DNA of 64,000 nt from Pararhodobacter oceanensis (GCF_003076755.1 NZ_QDKM01000005.1:1-64000), one strand, 5' to 3'. Shown: positions 54,073 to 63,802, counted from the first letter of the stretch. Translations and numbers: made by a program. The notes: generated by a model not told the origin, from the sequence alone.

Positions 54073-55248
54073 TCAATCATCCGCATGCACCAAGGCCCGC
54101 AGATGGGTCATGCGCTGGGCGAACACCGTCTCGAAACTATGCGCGCGGGCGAAATCCACCGCGTTTTGCGAGGCTTTGACCACCGCGCCGCGATCCTCAT
54201 GCAGCCGCTCGATGGCGCGCAGCATCGCGCCCGCACCGCCACGCCCGACCAGCCAGCCCGCATTCGAGGCGGCGTGCAAGCGGCTCCACATGGCGTTGCG
54301 GGTGCCAAGGATCGGCAGACCGCAGCCCAGCGCCTCGACATAGGAACTTAACGGCGTTGGCAGGCGGCGGGTGGAGAGAAAAATATCTGCACGTTGGCGC
54401 ATACGCGGGATCAAATTCACATCGAAGGGCTGCGGCGGCAGGAGGCGCATCTGCGCGCCAAGGCCGAGGGCGGAAATCCCGTCTTGCAACCGACCGGCCA
54501 GAGGGCCGCTGCCGATGATCTCGAGTTCGAAGGGCAGGCCGCGCTGCGCCATAAGACAGGCGATGGGCAGGTAATCCAAAACCCGCGATTCCGGGGTCAG
54601 CGCGCCATACCAGAGAAACCGAAGCGGCGCGCCCGAGAGCACGCGGCGGGTGCGGATCTGATGCTCGGAGCGGCGGGCCAGCATCGGGGTGCGCATGCGG
54701 TTATCCAGATAGCGCAGCGGATTGCCATTGAGCCGCTGGTAGGCGCGCGCGGCGGGGTAGCCGTTGCAATGGATGCCGTCCGCCTGCGCCAAAGCGCGCC
54801 GCAACCGTCGCTCATGGCGCAGGTTGAACACCGCCGAGCCGATGCGGCGGCGCAGTTTCGCCTGCTGCGCGATGCCCGAGGCCATGCGGCCGCTAAGCGA
54901 TTGCTCGATGGTATAGACCAGCTTGCCAAAACGCCCGCTCATCGCCTGCGGCAGGTCGAGATGCTTCATATCGTCGGCCGAGCAATAGACCAGAGCCGCC
55001 TCGTCGAGCAGCAGGTCGGGCACTGGCGCGCCGTGATCAAGGATGATCAACTCGAACCCGAGTTGCGCCAATGAGTAGCGCATCGGCTCGTCGATCCGAT
55101 GCGGCCCGCGCCAGAGCACACAGCGCAGCTTACCGGGCCAGAGCAGAGAATGCAGCTTCATCCCCTCGACGAATTTCACGTCCAGCACCACTTCGCCTGC
55201 GACCACTTCGGCCAAAGGGGCAGGGGAAAGCATCAACAGCGACGTCAT
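54073..55248 (-). CDS. Glycosyltransferase family 4-like protein
   Basis: 391 residues. GT4-like second domain: LRFLWYGALTPESRVLDYLPIACLM, LEIIGSGPLAGRL, and TPLSSYVEALGCGLPILGT with the acidic E near 322. The first domain is divergent. Convergent with gph (21-base gap). First gene of the exopolysaccharide region and on the opposite strand to the next two. Confidence 0.82.
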   Translation of the reverse strand: MTSLLMLSPAPLAEVVAGEVVLDVKFVEGMKLHSLLWPGKLRCVLWRGPHRIDEPMRYSLAQLGFELIILDHGAPVPDLLLDEAALVYCSADDMKHLDLPQAMSGRFGKLVYTIEQSLSGRMASGIAQQAKLRRRIGSAVFNLRHERRLRRALAQADGIHCNGYPAARAYQRLNGNPLRYLDNRMRTPMLARRSEHQIRTRRVLSGAPLRFLWYGALTPESRVLDYLPIACLMAQRGLPFELEIIGSGPLAGRLQDGISALGLGAQMRLLPPQPFDVNLIPRMRQRADIFLSTRRLPTPLSSYVEALGCGLPILGTRNAMWSRLHAASNAGWLVGRGGAGAMLRAIERLHEDRGAVVKASQNAVDFARAHSFETVFAQRMTHLRALVHADD

Positions 55249-55463
55249 TTTTCAGTCCGCGTAAGGGTGGGCGCCAGAGGCTGCCCCGAGAAACCGGTGA
55301 AAGACCAGAAAACAGTGGAAAACCGCCAAAAGTCCATCCAGAATCGTATGATAGCCGGTATTGGCGGGAATGGCGCCTGCTCTCTGTGCAGATTATCGGG
55401 GTTTTGACTTGTGCAGCCGCAGGCTTGCGTCATCCTGCGGCGGTGATGCGAAAGGTGGTGGTG

Positions 55464-57200
55464 ATGATCCGATTGATGCTGGCCTGTTGTCTTGCGCTCT
55501 GGCCTGCCGTGGCGGCGGCGCAGATTGACGTCGCCCCGCGTGAGGGACGGCGGGCGCTGGCGCTGAACCTTGCGGTGGTCAGCGGCTGGTCCACCGAACT
55601 GCCGTTCATTGACGTGATGCGCAATGGCACCCGCTGGGTCGGGCATCTGCCGGATCAATGGGGCGGGCTGGATGAGGACGCGCTGTTTGAGGCGGGGGTG
55701 CTGGACGCGGACGGCTGGCCGATGGGCGTGCCGCGGAATGCGCGGCGGCTGTCGACCTCGGTGCTGGTGGATCTGCCTGCGGGGATGACCTCAACCGCGG
55801 GGCGCTGGCATGCGACATGGGAGGGCAGCGCCTATCTGGGCTTTACCGGTGCCGCGCGCAATGTGCGGTTTGGCGATAATGCGGCGAGTTTCGATTTCGA
55901 ACCCGGGCGCGGGGCGGTGATTATCGAGTTCAACCGCGGCTCGCTGCGCAATCTGAGCGTGGTGCATGAGCGCCATCTTGAGGCGTTTGCGGCGGGCGAG
56001 ATATTCAACCCCGATTTTCTGGCGCGGGTCGGCGATGTCGAGCAGTTCCGCTTTATGGACTGGATGCGCACCAATGGCTCGGAGGTCAGCCAATGGGAGG
56101 AGCGCGCGCAGCTGGGTGACTACAGCTATACGCGGCGCGGGGTGCCCCTTGAGGTGCTGATCAGACTGGCCAATGAGACCGGCGCGGAGCCGTGGCTGAC
56201 GCTGCCGCATCTGGCGGACGATGATTATGTGCGGCAGTTTGCCGAGCTGGTGCGCGAGACATTGGACCCTGAGTTGCGGGCGTGGTTCGAGCTATCTAAC
56301 GAGATGTGGAACTGGGGGTTCCGGCAGGCGCAATGGGCCGAGGCGCAGGCGCAGGCACGCTGGGGCCGGGATAACGCCTGGGTGCAATTCGCCGCCGTGC
56401 GCGCCGCCGAGGTGATGCGGGGGATTGATGCGGTTTACGCCGAGGATCTGACGCGCCGCGTGCGGGTGCTGGGGCTGTTCACCGGCTGGCTGGGGCTGGA
56501 GAATGATATGCTAGAGGCGCCCGATTACATGGCCGAGGACGAGAGCCACCGCCCGCCGCATGAGTTTTTCGATGCGCTGGCGGTGACCGCGTATTTCTCG
56601 GGCGAGATGCATTCGGATGATAAGCGCGAGATGATCGAGGGCTGGCTGGCGCAAAGCCGCGCTGAGGCGCAGGCGCAGGCTGAGGAACAGGGGCTGACGG
56701 GTGCGGCGCGTGAGGCCTATCTTGAGGCGCACCGCTTTGATCTGGCGATTGATCTGGCGGGGCAGGAGTTGCTGGACGGCGGGGTCTCGGGCGATGCGGA
56801 GAATTCGGTGCGCGATCTGATCGACCGCACCCTGACCCATCACGCGGCGATTGCGCGGGCCTATGATCTGGCGCTGGTGATGTATGAGGGCGGCACCCAT
56901 GTGGCAGTGCATCCCGAAGATCACCAGAACGAGGAGTTGGTGGCGTTTTTCACCGCGCTGAATTACGCGCCGCAGATGGGCGATCTCTATGCGGCGCTGA
57001 TCCGCGGCTGGCGGACGCTGAGCGAGGCGCCCTTCACCGCCTATATGGATATCGGCGAGCCCTCGCGCTGGGGATCATGGGGGCATTTGCGGCATCTGGA
57101 TGATCAGAACCCGCGCTGGGATGCGTTGATGGCGGCGACTGCGCCAGAGCGGGTGGGGCCTGATGGGGCTGATGACACCATGGAGACCGCCGATCCATGA
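55464..57200 (+). CDS. Secreted glycoside-hydrolase-like protein of the polysaccharide cluster
   Basis: 578 residues. Signal peptide (1-20, AAAQ end). Beta-rich N-terminal part to about 165, then a TIM-barrel-like part with FELSNEMWNWGF (NE at 279-280, as in clan GH-A acid/base) and VMYEGGTHVAVHPEDHQ (candidate nucleophile Glu near 466). An Ala/Gln/Glu-rich helical insert (RAEAQAQAEEQ) lies near 400. Probably trims or binds the exported polysaccharide; no family can be named with certainty. The start at 55464 has AAGG 8 bases upstream; a longer ORF 5' crosses the divergent promoter. Overlaps the GT2 gene by 4 bases. Confidence 0.72.
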   Translation: MIRLMLACCLALWPAVAAAQIDVAPREGRRALALNLAVVSGWSTELPFIDVMRNGTRWVGHLPDQWGGLDEDALFEAGVLDADGWPMGVPRNARRLSTSVLVDLPAGMTSTAGRWHATWEGSAYLGFTGAARNVRFGDNAASFDFEPGRGAVIIEFNRGSLRNLSVVHERHLEAFAAGEIFNPDFLARVGDVEQFRFMDWMRTNGSEVSQWEERAQLGDYSYTRRGVPLEVLIRLANETGAEPWLTLPHLADDDYVRQFAELVRETLDPELRAWFELSNEMWNWGFRQAQWAEAQAQARWGRDNAWVQFAAVRAAEVMRGIDAVYAEDLTRRVRVLGLFTGWLGLENDMLEAPDYMAEDESHRPPHEFFDALAVTAYFSGEMHSDDKREMIEGWLAQSRAEAQAQAEEQGLTGAAREAYLEAHRFDLAIDLAGQELLDGGVSGDAENSVRDLIDRTLTHHAAIARAYDLALVMYEGGTHVAVHPEDHQNEELVAFFTALNYAPQMGDLYAALIRGWRTLSEAPFTAYMDIGEPSRWGSWGHLRHLDDQNPRWDALMAATAPERVGPDGADDTMETADP

Positions 57201-58021
57201 GCCTGTCGGTGATTATTCCGGCGAGCAATGAAGCCGCCTATATCGACGCCTGTTTGACGGCGCTTCTGGCCAGCAGCGGGCTGGCTGAAATGCAGGTGGT
57301 GGTGGTGGCGAACGGCTGCCGCGATGACACGGTGGCACGCGCGCAAGCCCATGCGACGGGGTTTGCGGGCCGGGGCTGGACGCTGCGGGTGCTGGACTTG
57401 GACGGCATCGGCAAACCGGCTGCGCTGGATGCGGGCGACCGTGCGGCGGTCTACGCCTCGCGGGTTTATCTGGATGCGGATGTGGTGATCTCGCCCGCGC
57501 TCCTGTCGCAACTCGCCGAGGTGCTGGATGTGCCGCAAGCGCGCTATGCCTCGGGCACGCCAAGGGTCACCGCGCGCTCACGGGTGACGCGCGCCTATGC
57601 GCGGTTCTGGGTGCGGCTGCCGTTTGTCGCGCAGGGGGTGCCGGGCTTCGGGCTTTATGCGGTGAACGGCGCGGGGCGGGCGCGTTGGGATCTGTTCCCG
57701 CGTGTGATCTCGGATGATACCTATGTGCGGATACAGTTCACGCCGGATGAGCGGGTGAAAGTGGCGGCGCCATATGATTGGCCGATGGCCGAGGGCTTGC
57801 GCAATCTGGTGCGGGTGCGGCGCAGGCAGGATCAGGGCGTGGCGGAATTGGCCATGTTAGAGCCGGTTTTGATGGCGAATGAGGGCAAGGCCAGCCCGAG
57901 CAAGGCGTGGTTAATCGCCCGCCTGCTGCGCGATCCCTTGGCGTTTGTCACCTATGCGGCGGTGACGCTTTTGGTGCGATTGGGCTGGGGTGCTCAGGAG
58001 GGCTGGGTGCGCGGGCGCTGA
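57197..58021 (+). CDS. Glycosyltransferase family 2
   Basis: 274 residues. GT2 start SVIIPASNEAAYIDACLTALL, GCRDDTV, and metal site YLDADVVISPALL near 93-105. C-terminal hydrophobic segment (DPLAFVTYAAVTLLVRLGW) suggests membrane association. Translationally coupled to the upstream GH-like gene (ATGA). Its last 28 bases overlap the 3' end of the convergent GT4 gene. Confidence 0.88.
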   Translation: MSLSVIIPASNEAAYIDACLTALLASSGLAEMQVVVVANGCRDDTVARAQAHATGFAGRGWTLRVLDLDGIGKPAALDAGDRAAVYASRVYLDADVVISPALLSQLAEVLDVPQARYASGTPRVTARSRVTRAYARFWVRLPFVAQGVPGFGLYAVNGAGRARWDLFPRVISDDTYVRIQFTPDERVKVAAPYDWPMAEGLRNLVRVRRRQDQGVAELAMLEPVLMANEGKASPSKAWLIARLLRDPLAFVTYAAVTLLVRLGWGAQEGWVRGR

Positions 58022-59214
58022 GTGAAGAAACCGGCGAGTTTGGCAGCTTCAGTGTCGATATTATGCCGGATCAGCACCCGCGCGCGACCCGTCGTGCCCA
58101 TGCGGCGCAGACGGTCGTCGCCGGTGGCGGCAAGCTCGGTCATCGCCTCGACCAGCGCGGCGGTATTGCCCGCGGGCACCAGCCAGCCCGTCTTGCCCGC
58201 CTGCATCAACTCAGGCACGCCAGCGATCCAGGTGGCGATCACTGGCCGCGCGGTGACCATCGCCTCCATGATCACCATCGGCAGACCCTCGGCGAACGAG
58301 GGCAGCACGAGGGCATGGGCGTTTTCAATCTCGCGGCTGACACCCTCTTCGTCCAGCCAGCCGGTCAGGGTGATATGGGCGCCGAGACCGGCATGGGAGA
58401 TCGCGCGCTCAAGGGCAGGGCGCAGCTCGCCGTCGCCGACCAGCGTGAGCCGTGCGTTGACCCCGCGTTTGACCAGCTCTTCCATCGCGTCGATCAGCAA
58501 AAGCTGGCCCTTTTGCTCGGCGAACCGGCCGATGTTGACGAAACGCACCGGACGGCTCTCGGGCATCGGCTGGGCGGCGGGGTAATGCTCGGGTTCGATG
58601 CCGCAATGCACGGTCTTGATTTTCGGCCACATGCGGTAATCGACCAGACGGCAGAGTTGCGAGCGCCCGTAGGAAGAAATCGCCACGACAAATTCGGCGC
58701 GGGCGATCTTTTCCGGCAGGGCGATGGCGGCGGGTTTGTCGAATTCTTCGGGGCCGTGGACGGTGAAACTATAGGGGCGGGCGGTCAGATAACCGGCCAG
58801 CATCGCCACGGTCGCGGCATTGGTGCCGAAATGGGCGTGGATATGGGGGATGTTTTCCTCGAACATGCGGCGCGCGACATAGGCGGCCTCGAGGTAATAT
58901 ATCAGATGTTTGAACACACCGGCCTCGGAGCGCCAGCCGGTTTTCAGCGCCAGCGCCAGCCCCGAATGCATCCGCAGGGGCGCCTGCAGCCCGACGGTAA
59001 ACAGCGCCCAGATCATCGCCAGAATGCCCTTGCCCAGCACATATTCGGTGCGCGCGGCCTCGGCCTGATCGGCGGGATCGACCAGCACCCCGTCAAAGGG
59101 GCGCATGGCAAAGCGGTGGATCTGAAAACCGCGCCGCTCAAGCGCGCGCATCTCGCGACGGATAAAGCTGTGCGAGGGCGCGGGGTAGGTATTGAGGACG
59201 TATCCGGTTTTCAC
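57994..59214 (-). CDS. Glycosyltransferase family 4 (colanic-acid type)
   Basis: 406 residues. N-terminal TYPAPSHSFIRREMRALERRG and IHAHFGTNAATVAMLAG are typical of WcaL/AmsK-like GTs. The C-terminal donor site has FVNIGRFAEQKGQLLLIDAM, LVGDGELRPALE and ALVLPSFAEGLPMVIMEAM (E-x7-E). GTG start with AGG 6 bases upstream. Builds the polymer repeat unit on undecaprenyl carrier. Confidence 0.9.
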   Translation of the reverse strand: MKTGYVLNTYPAPSHSFIRREMRALERRGFQIHRFAMRPFDGVLVDPADQAEAARTEYVLGKGILAMIWALFTVGLQAPLRMHSGLALALKTGWRSEAGVFKHLIYYLEAAYVARRMFEENIPHIHAHFGTNAATVAMLAGYLTARPYSFTVHGPEEFDKPAAIALPEKIARAEFVVAISSYGRSQLCRLVDYRMWPKIKTVHCGIEPEHYPAAQPMPESRPVRFVNIGRFAEQKGQLLLIDAMEELVKRGVNARLTLVGDGELRPALERAISHAGLGAHITLTGWLDEEGVSREIENAHALVLPSFAEGLPMVIMEAMVTARPVIATWIAGVPELMQAGKTGWLVPAGNTAALVEAMTELAATGDDRLRRMGTTGRARVLIRHNIDTEAAKLAGFFTQRPRTQPS

Positions 59215-59468
59215 AATTCACCTGTTGGACGGGCCGCCGAGATCAGGGTCTGCGGCTGGGGTCAGGGGGCGAGAGCTATTGGCCAATTCGGGCAAATTCA
59301 AGAAACACGGGCGGAAATGCCAAGGCAGATCGCGGCCCATCGCGCAAGGTCACAGATATGCCGCATTTTACGTGCATTTCATCTGCCTGATTTCATCTTT
59401 ACCTTTGGGGCGTTCCCTTTTCGGCAATTTGACGCGTAAAAGCGAGTAATGTTTTGGCTGATTCCACA

Positions 59469-60821
59469 ATGACCACTCCCGAAATCCCCGGCGGGTTGAT
59501 GCGCCGCATCATGCGATCCTCGGCGTTTACCATTGTCGGATTCGGCACCCAGCAGGTGATTCGCTTTGGCTCGAATCTGATCCTTGCGCGGCTGCTGTTC
59601 CCCGAGGCCTTTGGCACGATGGCGCTGGTCACAGTGCTGCTGGTCGGGCTGACGATGCTGTCGGATCTGGGCATTCAACCGGCGATCCAGAGCAGCAAAC
59701 ACGGCGATGAGCCCGATTTTCTGAACACCGCATGGACGCTGAATATGATCCGCGCGGTGGTGCTGTTTCTCTCGGCCTGCGCGCTGGCCTGGCCGATGGC
59801 GTGGTTTTATGGCGAACCCCTGTTGATGCAGCTTATTCCGGTGGCGGCGATTAGCATGTTGCTGCTGGCGCTCTCGCCGACCCGCGCCGAGGTGGCCTCG
59901 CGGCATATGGCCTTGGGCCGCGTGACCTTGATGGAGGTGAGCGCGCAGCTGATCAGCGTCACCGCGATGCTGATACTGGCGTGGCTCACCGGCTCGATCT
60001 GGGCGCTGATCGCGGGCAATCTGGTCGCTGCAGCGGCGCGGGCATCGCTGGCCTGGATCATGCTTCCGGGGATTTCCAACCGGCTGCATCTGGACCGGGT
60101 CTCGGCGCGCGAGTTGATCCGCTATGGGCGGTGGATTTTCTTTAGCACGATGGCCGGTTTCATCGTGTTGCAAAGCGACAAGCTGATCCTTGGCCATTTC
60201 CTGACCATGGAGCAATTGGGCCTGTATAACATCGGGTTTTTCCTTGCCGGTTTCCCGCTGATGCTGGGGCAACTTTTGGTGCAGCGGCTGATGATCCCGA
60301 TCTACCGCGCCAGCCCGCCGAGTGCCTCGGCCGAGAATTTCGCGCGGTTGCGGCGGATCCGGTTTCTACTTTCGGCGATGCTGTTTGCGGGGGTGATCCC
60401 GCTGGCTTTGGGCGGGCTGTGGATCGTCGATTTCCTCTATGACGCGCGGTATTATTCCTCGGGCGCGGTGACCACGCTGGTTTCGGTGGCGCTGCTGCCG
60501 CAAATGCTGGGGCTGACCTATGATCAGGTGGCGCTGGCCTCGGGCGATTCGCGCGGGTTTTTCCTGCTGAACGCCTGCCGCGCGGTGCTTTTGGTGACGC
60601 TGCTGCTCACATTGGTGCCGATGCTGGGCGTGCCCGGTGCGCCGCTGGCAATGGCGGCGACGGCGCTTTTGTCCTATCCTTTGCAACTGCGGTTGGCGCG
60701 CAAATACGGTGCGTGGGACGGGCTGCATGACGGGGTGATGGCGCTGGCGGCGCTGGCTTTGATGAGCGTGGTCTGGCTGCTGCACGGCGAGACTTTGGCG
60801 CAGATCTTCGCGCAAGTGTGA
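59469..60821 (+). CDS. Oligosaccharide flippase (Wzx/MOP family)
   Basis: 450 residues, about twelve to fourteen membrane helices. Family start MRRIMRSSAFTIVGFGTQQVIRFGSNLILARLLFPEAFG, then SDLGIQPAIQSS and the mid-region IRYGRWIFFSTMAGFIVLQSDKLILGHFL. Flips lipid-linked repeat units to the periplasm. No clear ribosome site; ATG at 59469 preferred over a TTG at 59454. The 254-base gap upstream holds no gene and probably the promoter of the 59.5-63.1 kb operon. Confidence 0.88.
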   Translation: MTTPEIPGGLMRRIMRSSAFTIVGFGTQQVIRFGSNLILARLLFPEAFGTMALVTVLLVGLTMLSDLGIQPAIQSSKHGDEPDFLNTAWTLNMIRAVVLFLSACALAWPMAWFYGEPLLMQLIPVAAISMLLLALSPTRAEVASRHMALGRVTLMEVSAQLISVTAMLILAWLTGSIWALIAGNLVAAAARASLAWIMLPGISNRLHLDRVSARELIRYGRWIFFSTMAGFIVLQSDKLILGHFLTMEQLGLYNIGFFLAGFPLMLGQLLVQRLMIPIYRASPPSASAENFARLRRIRFLLSAMLFAGVIPLALGGLWIVDFLYDARYYSSGAVTTLVSVALLPQMLGLTYDQVALASGDSRGFFLLNACRAVLLVTLLLTLVPMLGVPGAPLAMAATALLSYPLQLRLARKYGAWDGLHDGVMALAALALMSVVWLLHGETLAQIFAQV

Positions 60822-60944
60822 CCCCAAGCGGCCAGATACAGGGCGCAAACTCCGCTATTTTGCCCTATTTGTGACAGGCTTTGCAGCGAGAACAGGCAAA
60901 ACATATCGTGTAGGCCGCTGGAACTGGCGGTCAGGGGTTAGGCA

Positions 60945-61829
60945 ATGGTGAATACCCGCATTCTTGAACAACGGCTGGGGTGGCGGCGCAATGCCAGCGA
61001 CCCCGAAGTGGTGCCGAAAAACCGGCCGATTGCGCATGTGCCGATGTTGCAGGGCCGTGTGGATACTTCCGCGCGCGGCGGTGCTCCGGGGCCGCGGCGT
61101 CTGGCGGTGGCCGAGGCTTGGGATAATCTGCCGGTATTGGAGGATGCGCCCGATGCTTTGGCCGCGCGTGCCGGTCTGGTGCCGGCGATTGACCGTGGCT
61201 CGCTGGCGGGGGCGAGTTTTGACCAGTTGCGCACCCAGTTGACGCGGGCGCTCAAGGCCAATGACTGGCGGCGGGTCGGGATCAGCTCGGCGACGCGCGG
61301 GGCGGGGCGGAGCTTCTTCGCCGCAGGTCTGGCGGCCAGTATCGCGCGGCTGGATGCGATGCGGGTGCTGCTGGTTGATGCCGATCTGGAATCGCCGGGG
61401 CTGGCGGCGCTGTTTCATGCCGAAGCACCGGGGCCGATCGCCGAGGTGTTGAATGGCAGCCGTGCGCCCGAGACGCAGTTGATGCGCATGGGCAGCGGTC
61501 TGGCGCTGGCGCTCAATGACACGCCGGAGGAATACGGCGCCGAACTGCTGCTGGCGCCCGAGGGGATTTTGGCGCTCAGGGCGATGAATGACCTCTTGGC
61601 GCCGGATGTGATGATTTTGGACATGCCGCCACTCTTGGATGATCCGCTGGCGCAGGCGCTATTGCCGCAACTGGACGCGGTGCTGCTGGTCGCGGACGGG
61701 CAGCGCAACACCGCCCATGAGATCAGCGAATGCGAGCGGATGCTGGACGGGCAGGTGCCGCTGCTGGGGCTGGCGCTGAACAAATCCGAAGACCGCGATC
61801 CGCGCCATGCGCCGCGGCGCCGGGCGTAG
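60945..61829 (+). CDS. CpsD/Wzc-kinase-like P-loop ATPase with altered Walker A
   Basis: 294 residues. Layout of a BY-kinase: Walker A region SSATRGAGRSFFAAGLA (115-130) where the catalytic lysine is arginine (R122), Walker A' LLVDADLESPG (142-152) and Walker B MILDMPPLLDDP (223-234). There is no C-terminal tyrosine cluster. The N-terminal 90 residues are a linker. Partner of the Wzz-like protein 12 bases downstream, so it should regulate chain length or export, though kinase activity is doubtful. Confidence 0.82.
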   Translation: MVNTRILEQRLGWRRNASDPEVVPKNRPIAHVPMLQGRVDTSARGGAPGPRRLAVAEAWDNLPVLEDAPDALAARAGLVPAIDRGSLAGASFDQLRTQLTRALKANDWRRVGISSATRGAGRSFFAAGLAASIARLDAMRVLLVDADLESPGLAALFHAEAPGPIAEVLNGSRAPETQLMRMGSGLALALNDTPEEYGAELLLAPEGILALRAMNDLLAPDVMILDMPPLLDDPLAQALLPQLDAVLLVADGQRNTAHEISECERMLDGQVPLLGLALNKSEDRDPRHAPRRRA

Positions 61830-61841
61830 AGGGGCGCTGTC

Positions 61842-63146
61842 ATGGGACCGATCCAGAACCTGCAGGAACTGACAAGCTGGCTGCGCCGTCGCTGGCGTCT
61901 GCTGGCACTGGCGACGCTCTTGGGCGCGGTCGCCGGTCTGGTGATGGCGATGCAGACCGAGCGGGTCTATTCGGCCAGCGCGGTGATTCAGGTGATCAAT
62001 CCGGTGATCGACGTGACCCCCGAAAGCGGCGCGCGCAACGGCGCGCCCGATATCACCCGGCGGGTGCAGATGATCGAACAGCGGCTGATGTCACGCGAGG
62101 CGCTGCTGGATCTGGCGGCGCGGTTGAACCTGTTTGAGGGTCTGCCGATCAGCCCGGTGGAACAGGTCGCCTTGATGCGGCAATCCTTCAGCATCTCGGC
62201 GATTGCCGCCGCGCAACAGGGGTTTTCCCGCGATGGCTCGCTGTCGGCGCTGGTCGTGCGCGCCTCGCATGAAGAGGCCGAGACCGCCGCCGCGGTAGCA
62301 AATGATCTGGCGGGGGCGCTGCTGCGCGAAAGCATCAGTGACCGGCAAAGCGAGGCCGAACAGGCGTTGCAGTTCTTCCGCGCGGAAGAGGCGCGGCTTG
62401 AGGCGCGGATCGCCACGCTGGAGGATCAGATCGCCGAGTTTCGCAGCGAAAACGAGGGGTTCTTGCCCGCCGCAATCACCCAAAGGCGCGAGGAGCGCGG
62501 GCGGTTGACCGACACGCTGCTATCCTTGCAACAGCAGATTTCGGCGCGGCGCAATGAGTTGAACGGGCAGGACAGTGGCTCACGCCGCGCGGTGACCCAG
62601 CGCCGTGTCGCGCAGCTGACCGAAGAGATCGCGCAGTTGAACCAACAGGCCGAAGTGGTCAACGCGCGGATCAACGAGATCCAAGAGGTGCTGGAAGCGG
62701 CACCGGCGATTGAACAGCAGTTGATCGCAATGAATAGGCGGATGGAGCAGTTTCAGGCGCAGCTTACCGGCGCCTCGGAACGGCGTCGCGAGGCAGAGTT
62801 GAGCGCGCGGATCGAGGTGGACCAGCAAAGCGAGCGGTTCGAACTGCTGGAGGCGGCTTTGGTGCCGGAATATCCGATCTCGCGCAGCCGCAAGAAGGTG
62901 GCGCTGATGGGGCTGGCGGGGGGCGTGATGCTGGGCGTGTTTTTGGCCTATCTGCTGGAATTCCTGCATCCGGTGATGCGCACCGCCGCGCGGGTCGAGC
63001 GCGAGCTGCAATTGCGGCCGGTGATCAGCATTCCCTATACGATGCCCGGCCATGAGCGCCGCCGCCGCCAGATGATCTGGGGGTTCGGCACGGTGCTGCT
63101 GGTCGCCGGTGGTCTGGCCACCGCTTGGGCGTTGGGGCTGTTCTGA
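61842..63146 (+). CDS. Wzz/GumC-like polysaccharide co-polymerase
   Basis: 434 residues. N-terminal helix RRRWRLLALATLLGAVAGLVMAM (about 11-33), long periplasmic coiled coil (residues about 170-340, EEARLEARIATLEDQIAEF; RVAQLTEEIAQLNQQAEV), and C-terminal helices KKVALMGLAGGVMLGVFLAYLLEF and GFGTVLLVAGGLATAWALGLF. Proline-rich segment PVISIPYTMP between them. Sets polymer length with the upstream ATPase. GAGGGG lies 8 bases before ATG. Confidence 0.9.
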   Translation: MGPIQNLQELTSWLRRRWRLLALATLLGAVAGLVMAMQTERVYSASAVIQVINPVIDVTPESGARNGAPDITRRVQMIEQRLMSREALLDLAARLNLFEGLPISPVEQVALMRQSFSISAIAAAQQGFSRDGSLSALVVRASHEEAETAAAVANDLAGALLRESISDRQSEAEQALQFFRAEEARLEARIATLEDQIAEFRSENEGFLPAAITQRREERGRLTDTLLSLQQQISARRNELNGQDSGSRRAVTQRRVAQLTEEIAQLNQQAEVVNARINEIQEVLEAAPAIEQQLIAMNRRMEQFQAQLTGASERRREAELSARIEVDQQSERFELLEAALVPEYPISRSRKKVALMGLAGGVMLGVFLAYLLEFLHPVMRTAARVERELQLRPVISIPYTMPGHERRRRQMIWGFGTVLLVAGGLATAWALGLF

Positions 63147-63198
63147 CCCTTCCGTTTTGCGCCTATTTGCGCCATAGAGCGGGAAAAGGGCGATGATC

Positions 63199-63720
63199 AT
63201 GCAGCAAGATATTCCCGCTTGGGTCGAGGGCGAATTGGCGCCCATGGACAAACTGCGCGTGCATCAATTGGGGCTGCGCCATCCGGCGGTCTCGGTGTTT
63301 GTGGTCGCGGGCGGGCGGCTGTTGATCCAGCGCCGCGCTTTGGGCAAATACCACACGCCGGGGCTCTGGGCGAACTCCTGCTGCACGCATCCCCTGTGGG
63401 GCGAGACGCCTCTGGATTGCGCCCAGCGGCGGCTGGCTGAAGAATTGGGCATCCACGGGTTGAGCCTGACGCATCGCGGGCAGGTGGAATACCGCGCCGA
63501 TGTCGGCGGCGGGCTGATCGAACATGAGCTGGTGGATCTTTATCTGGCCGACCTTGCCGCGCCGCCGGAGATCACCCTGAACCCCGCCGAGGTGATGGAC
63601 ACCGCATGGATCGACCCCGCGACGCTGCGTATTGCGCTGGCCGAGCGTGGCGAGGAATTCACCCCATGGCTGCGGATCTACCTGCGCGATCATGCCGAGC
63701 AGGTGTTGCCCGGGTTTTGA
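63199..63720 (+). CDS. idi: Isopentenyl-diphosphate delta-isomerase, type I
   Basis: 173 residues, NUDIX fold. Active-site cysteine in WANSCCTHPLWGE, NUDIX helix RRLAEELGI, and VEYRADVGGGLIEHELVDLYL. Interconverts IPP and DMAPP. The start at 63199 has AAGGG 8 bases upstream; the ATG two codons earlier is too close. In R. capsulatus idi sits in the photosynthesis cluster; here it follows the polysaccharide operon. Confidence 0.94.
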   Translation: MQQDIPAWVEGELAPMDKLRVHQLGLRHPAVSVFVVAGGRLLIQRRALGKYHTPGLWANSCCTHPLWGETPLDCAQRRLAEELGIHGLSLTHRGQVEYRADVGGGLIEHELVDLYLADLAAPPEITLNPAEVMDTAWIDPATLRIALAERGEEFTPWLRIYLRDHAEQVLPGF

Positions 63721-63802
63721 TCCTTTGGCGTGTTGATGCGCCGGGATTTTGAGAATTTTTGGCAAGATGAAGCCGGGGGTTTCGCTTGATGCGCGATGAT
63801 GG

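Noticed and set aside
55071-55463. N-terminal extension of the GH-like protein
   Set aside because: It crosses the divergent gap and the 5' end of the GT4 gene; the signal peptide starts at 55464 with its own ribosome site.
57907-59439. 510-codon plus-strand frame opposite the GT4 gene at 57994-59214
   Set aside because: The minus-strand GT4 has complete family motifs; the plus-strand frame has none.
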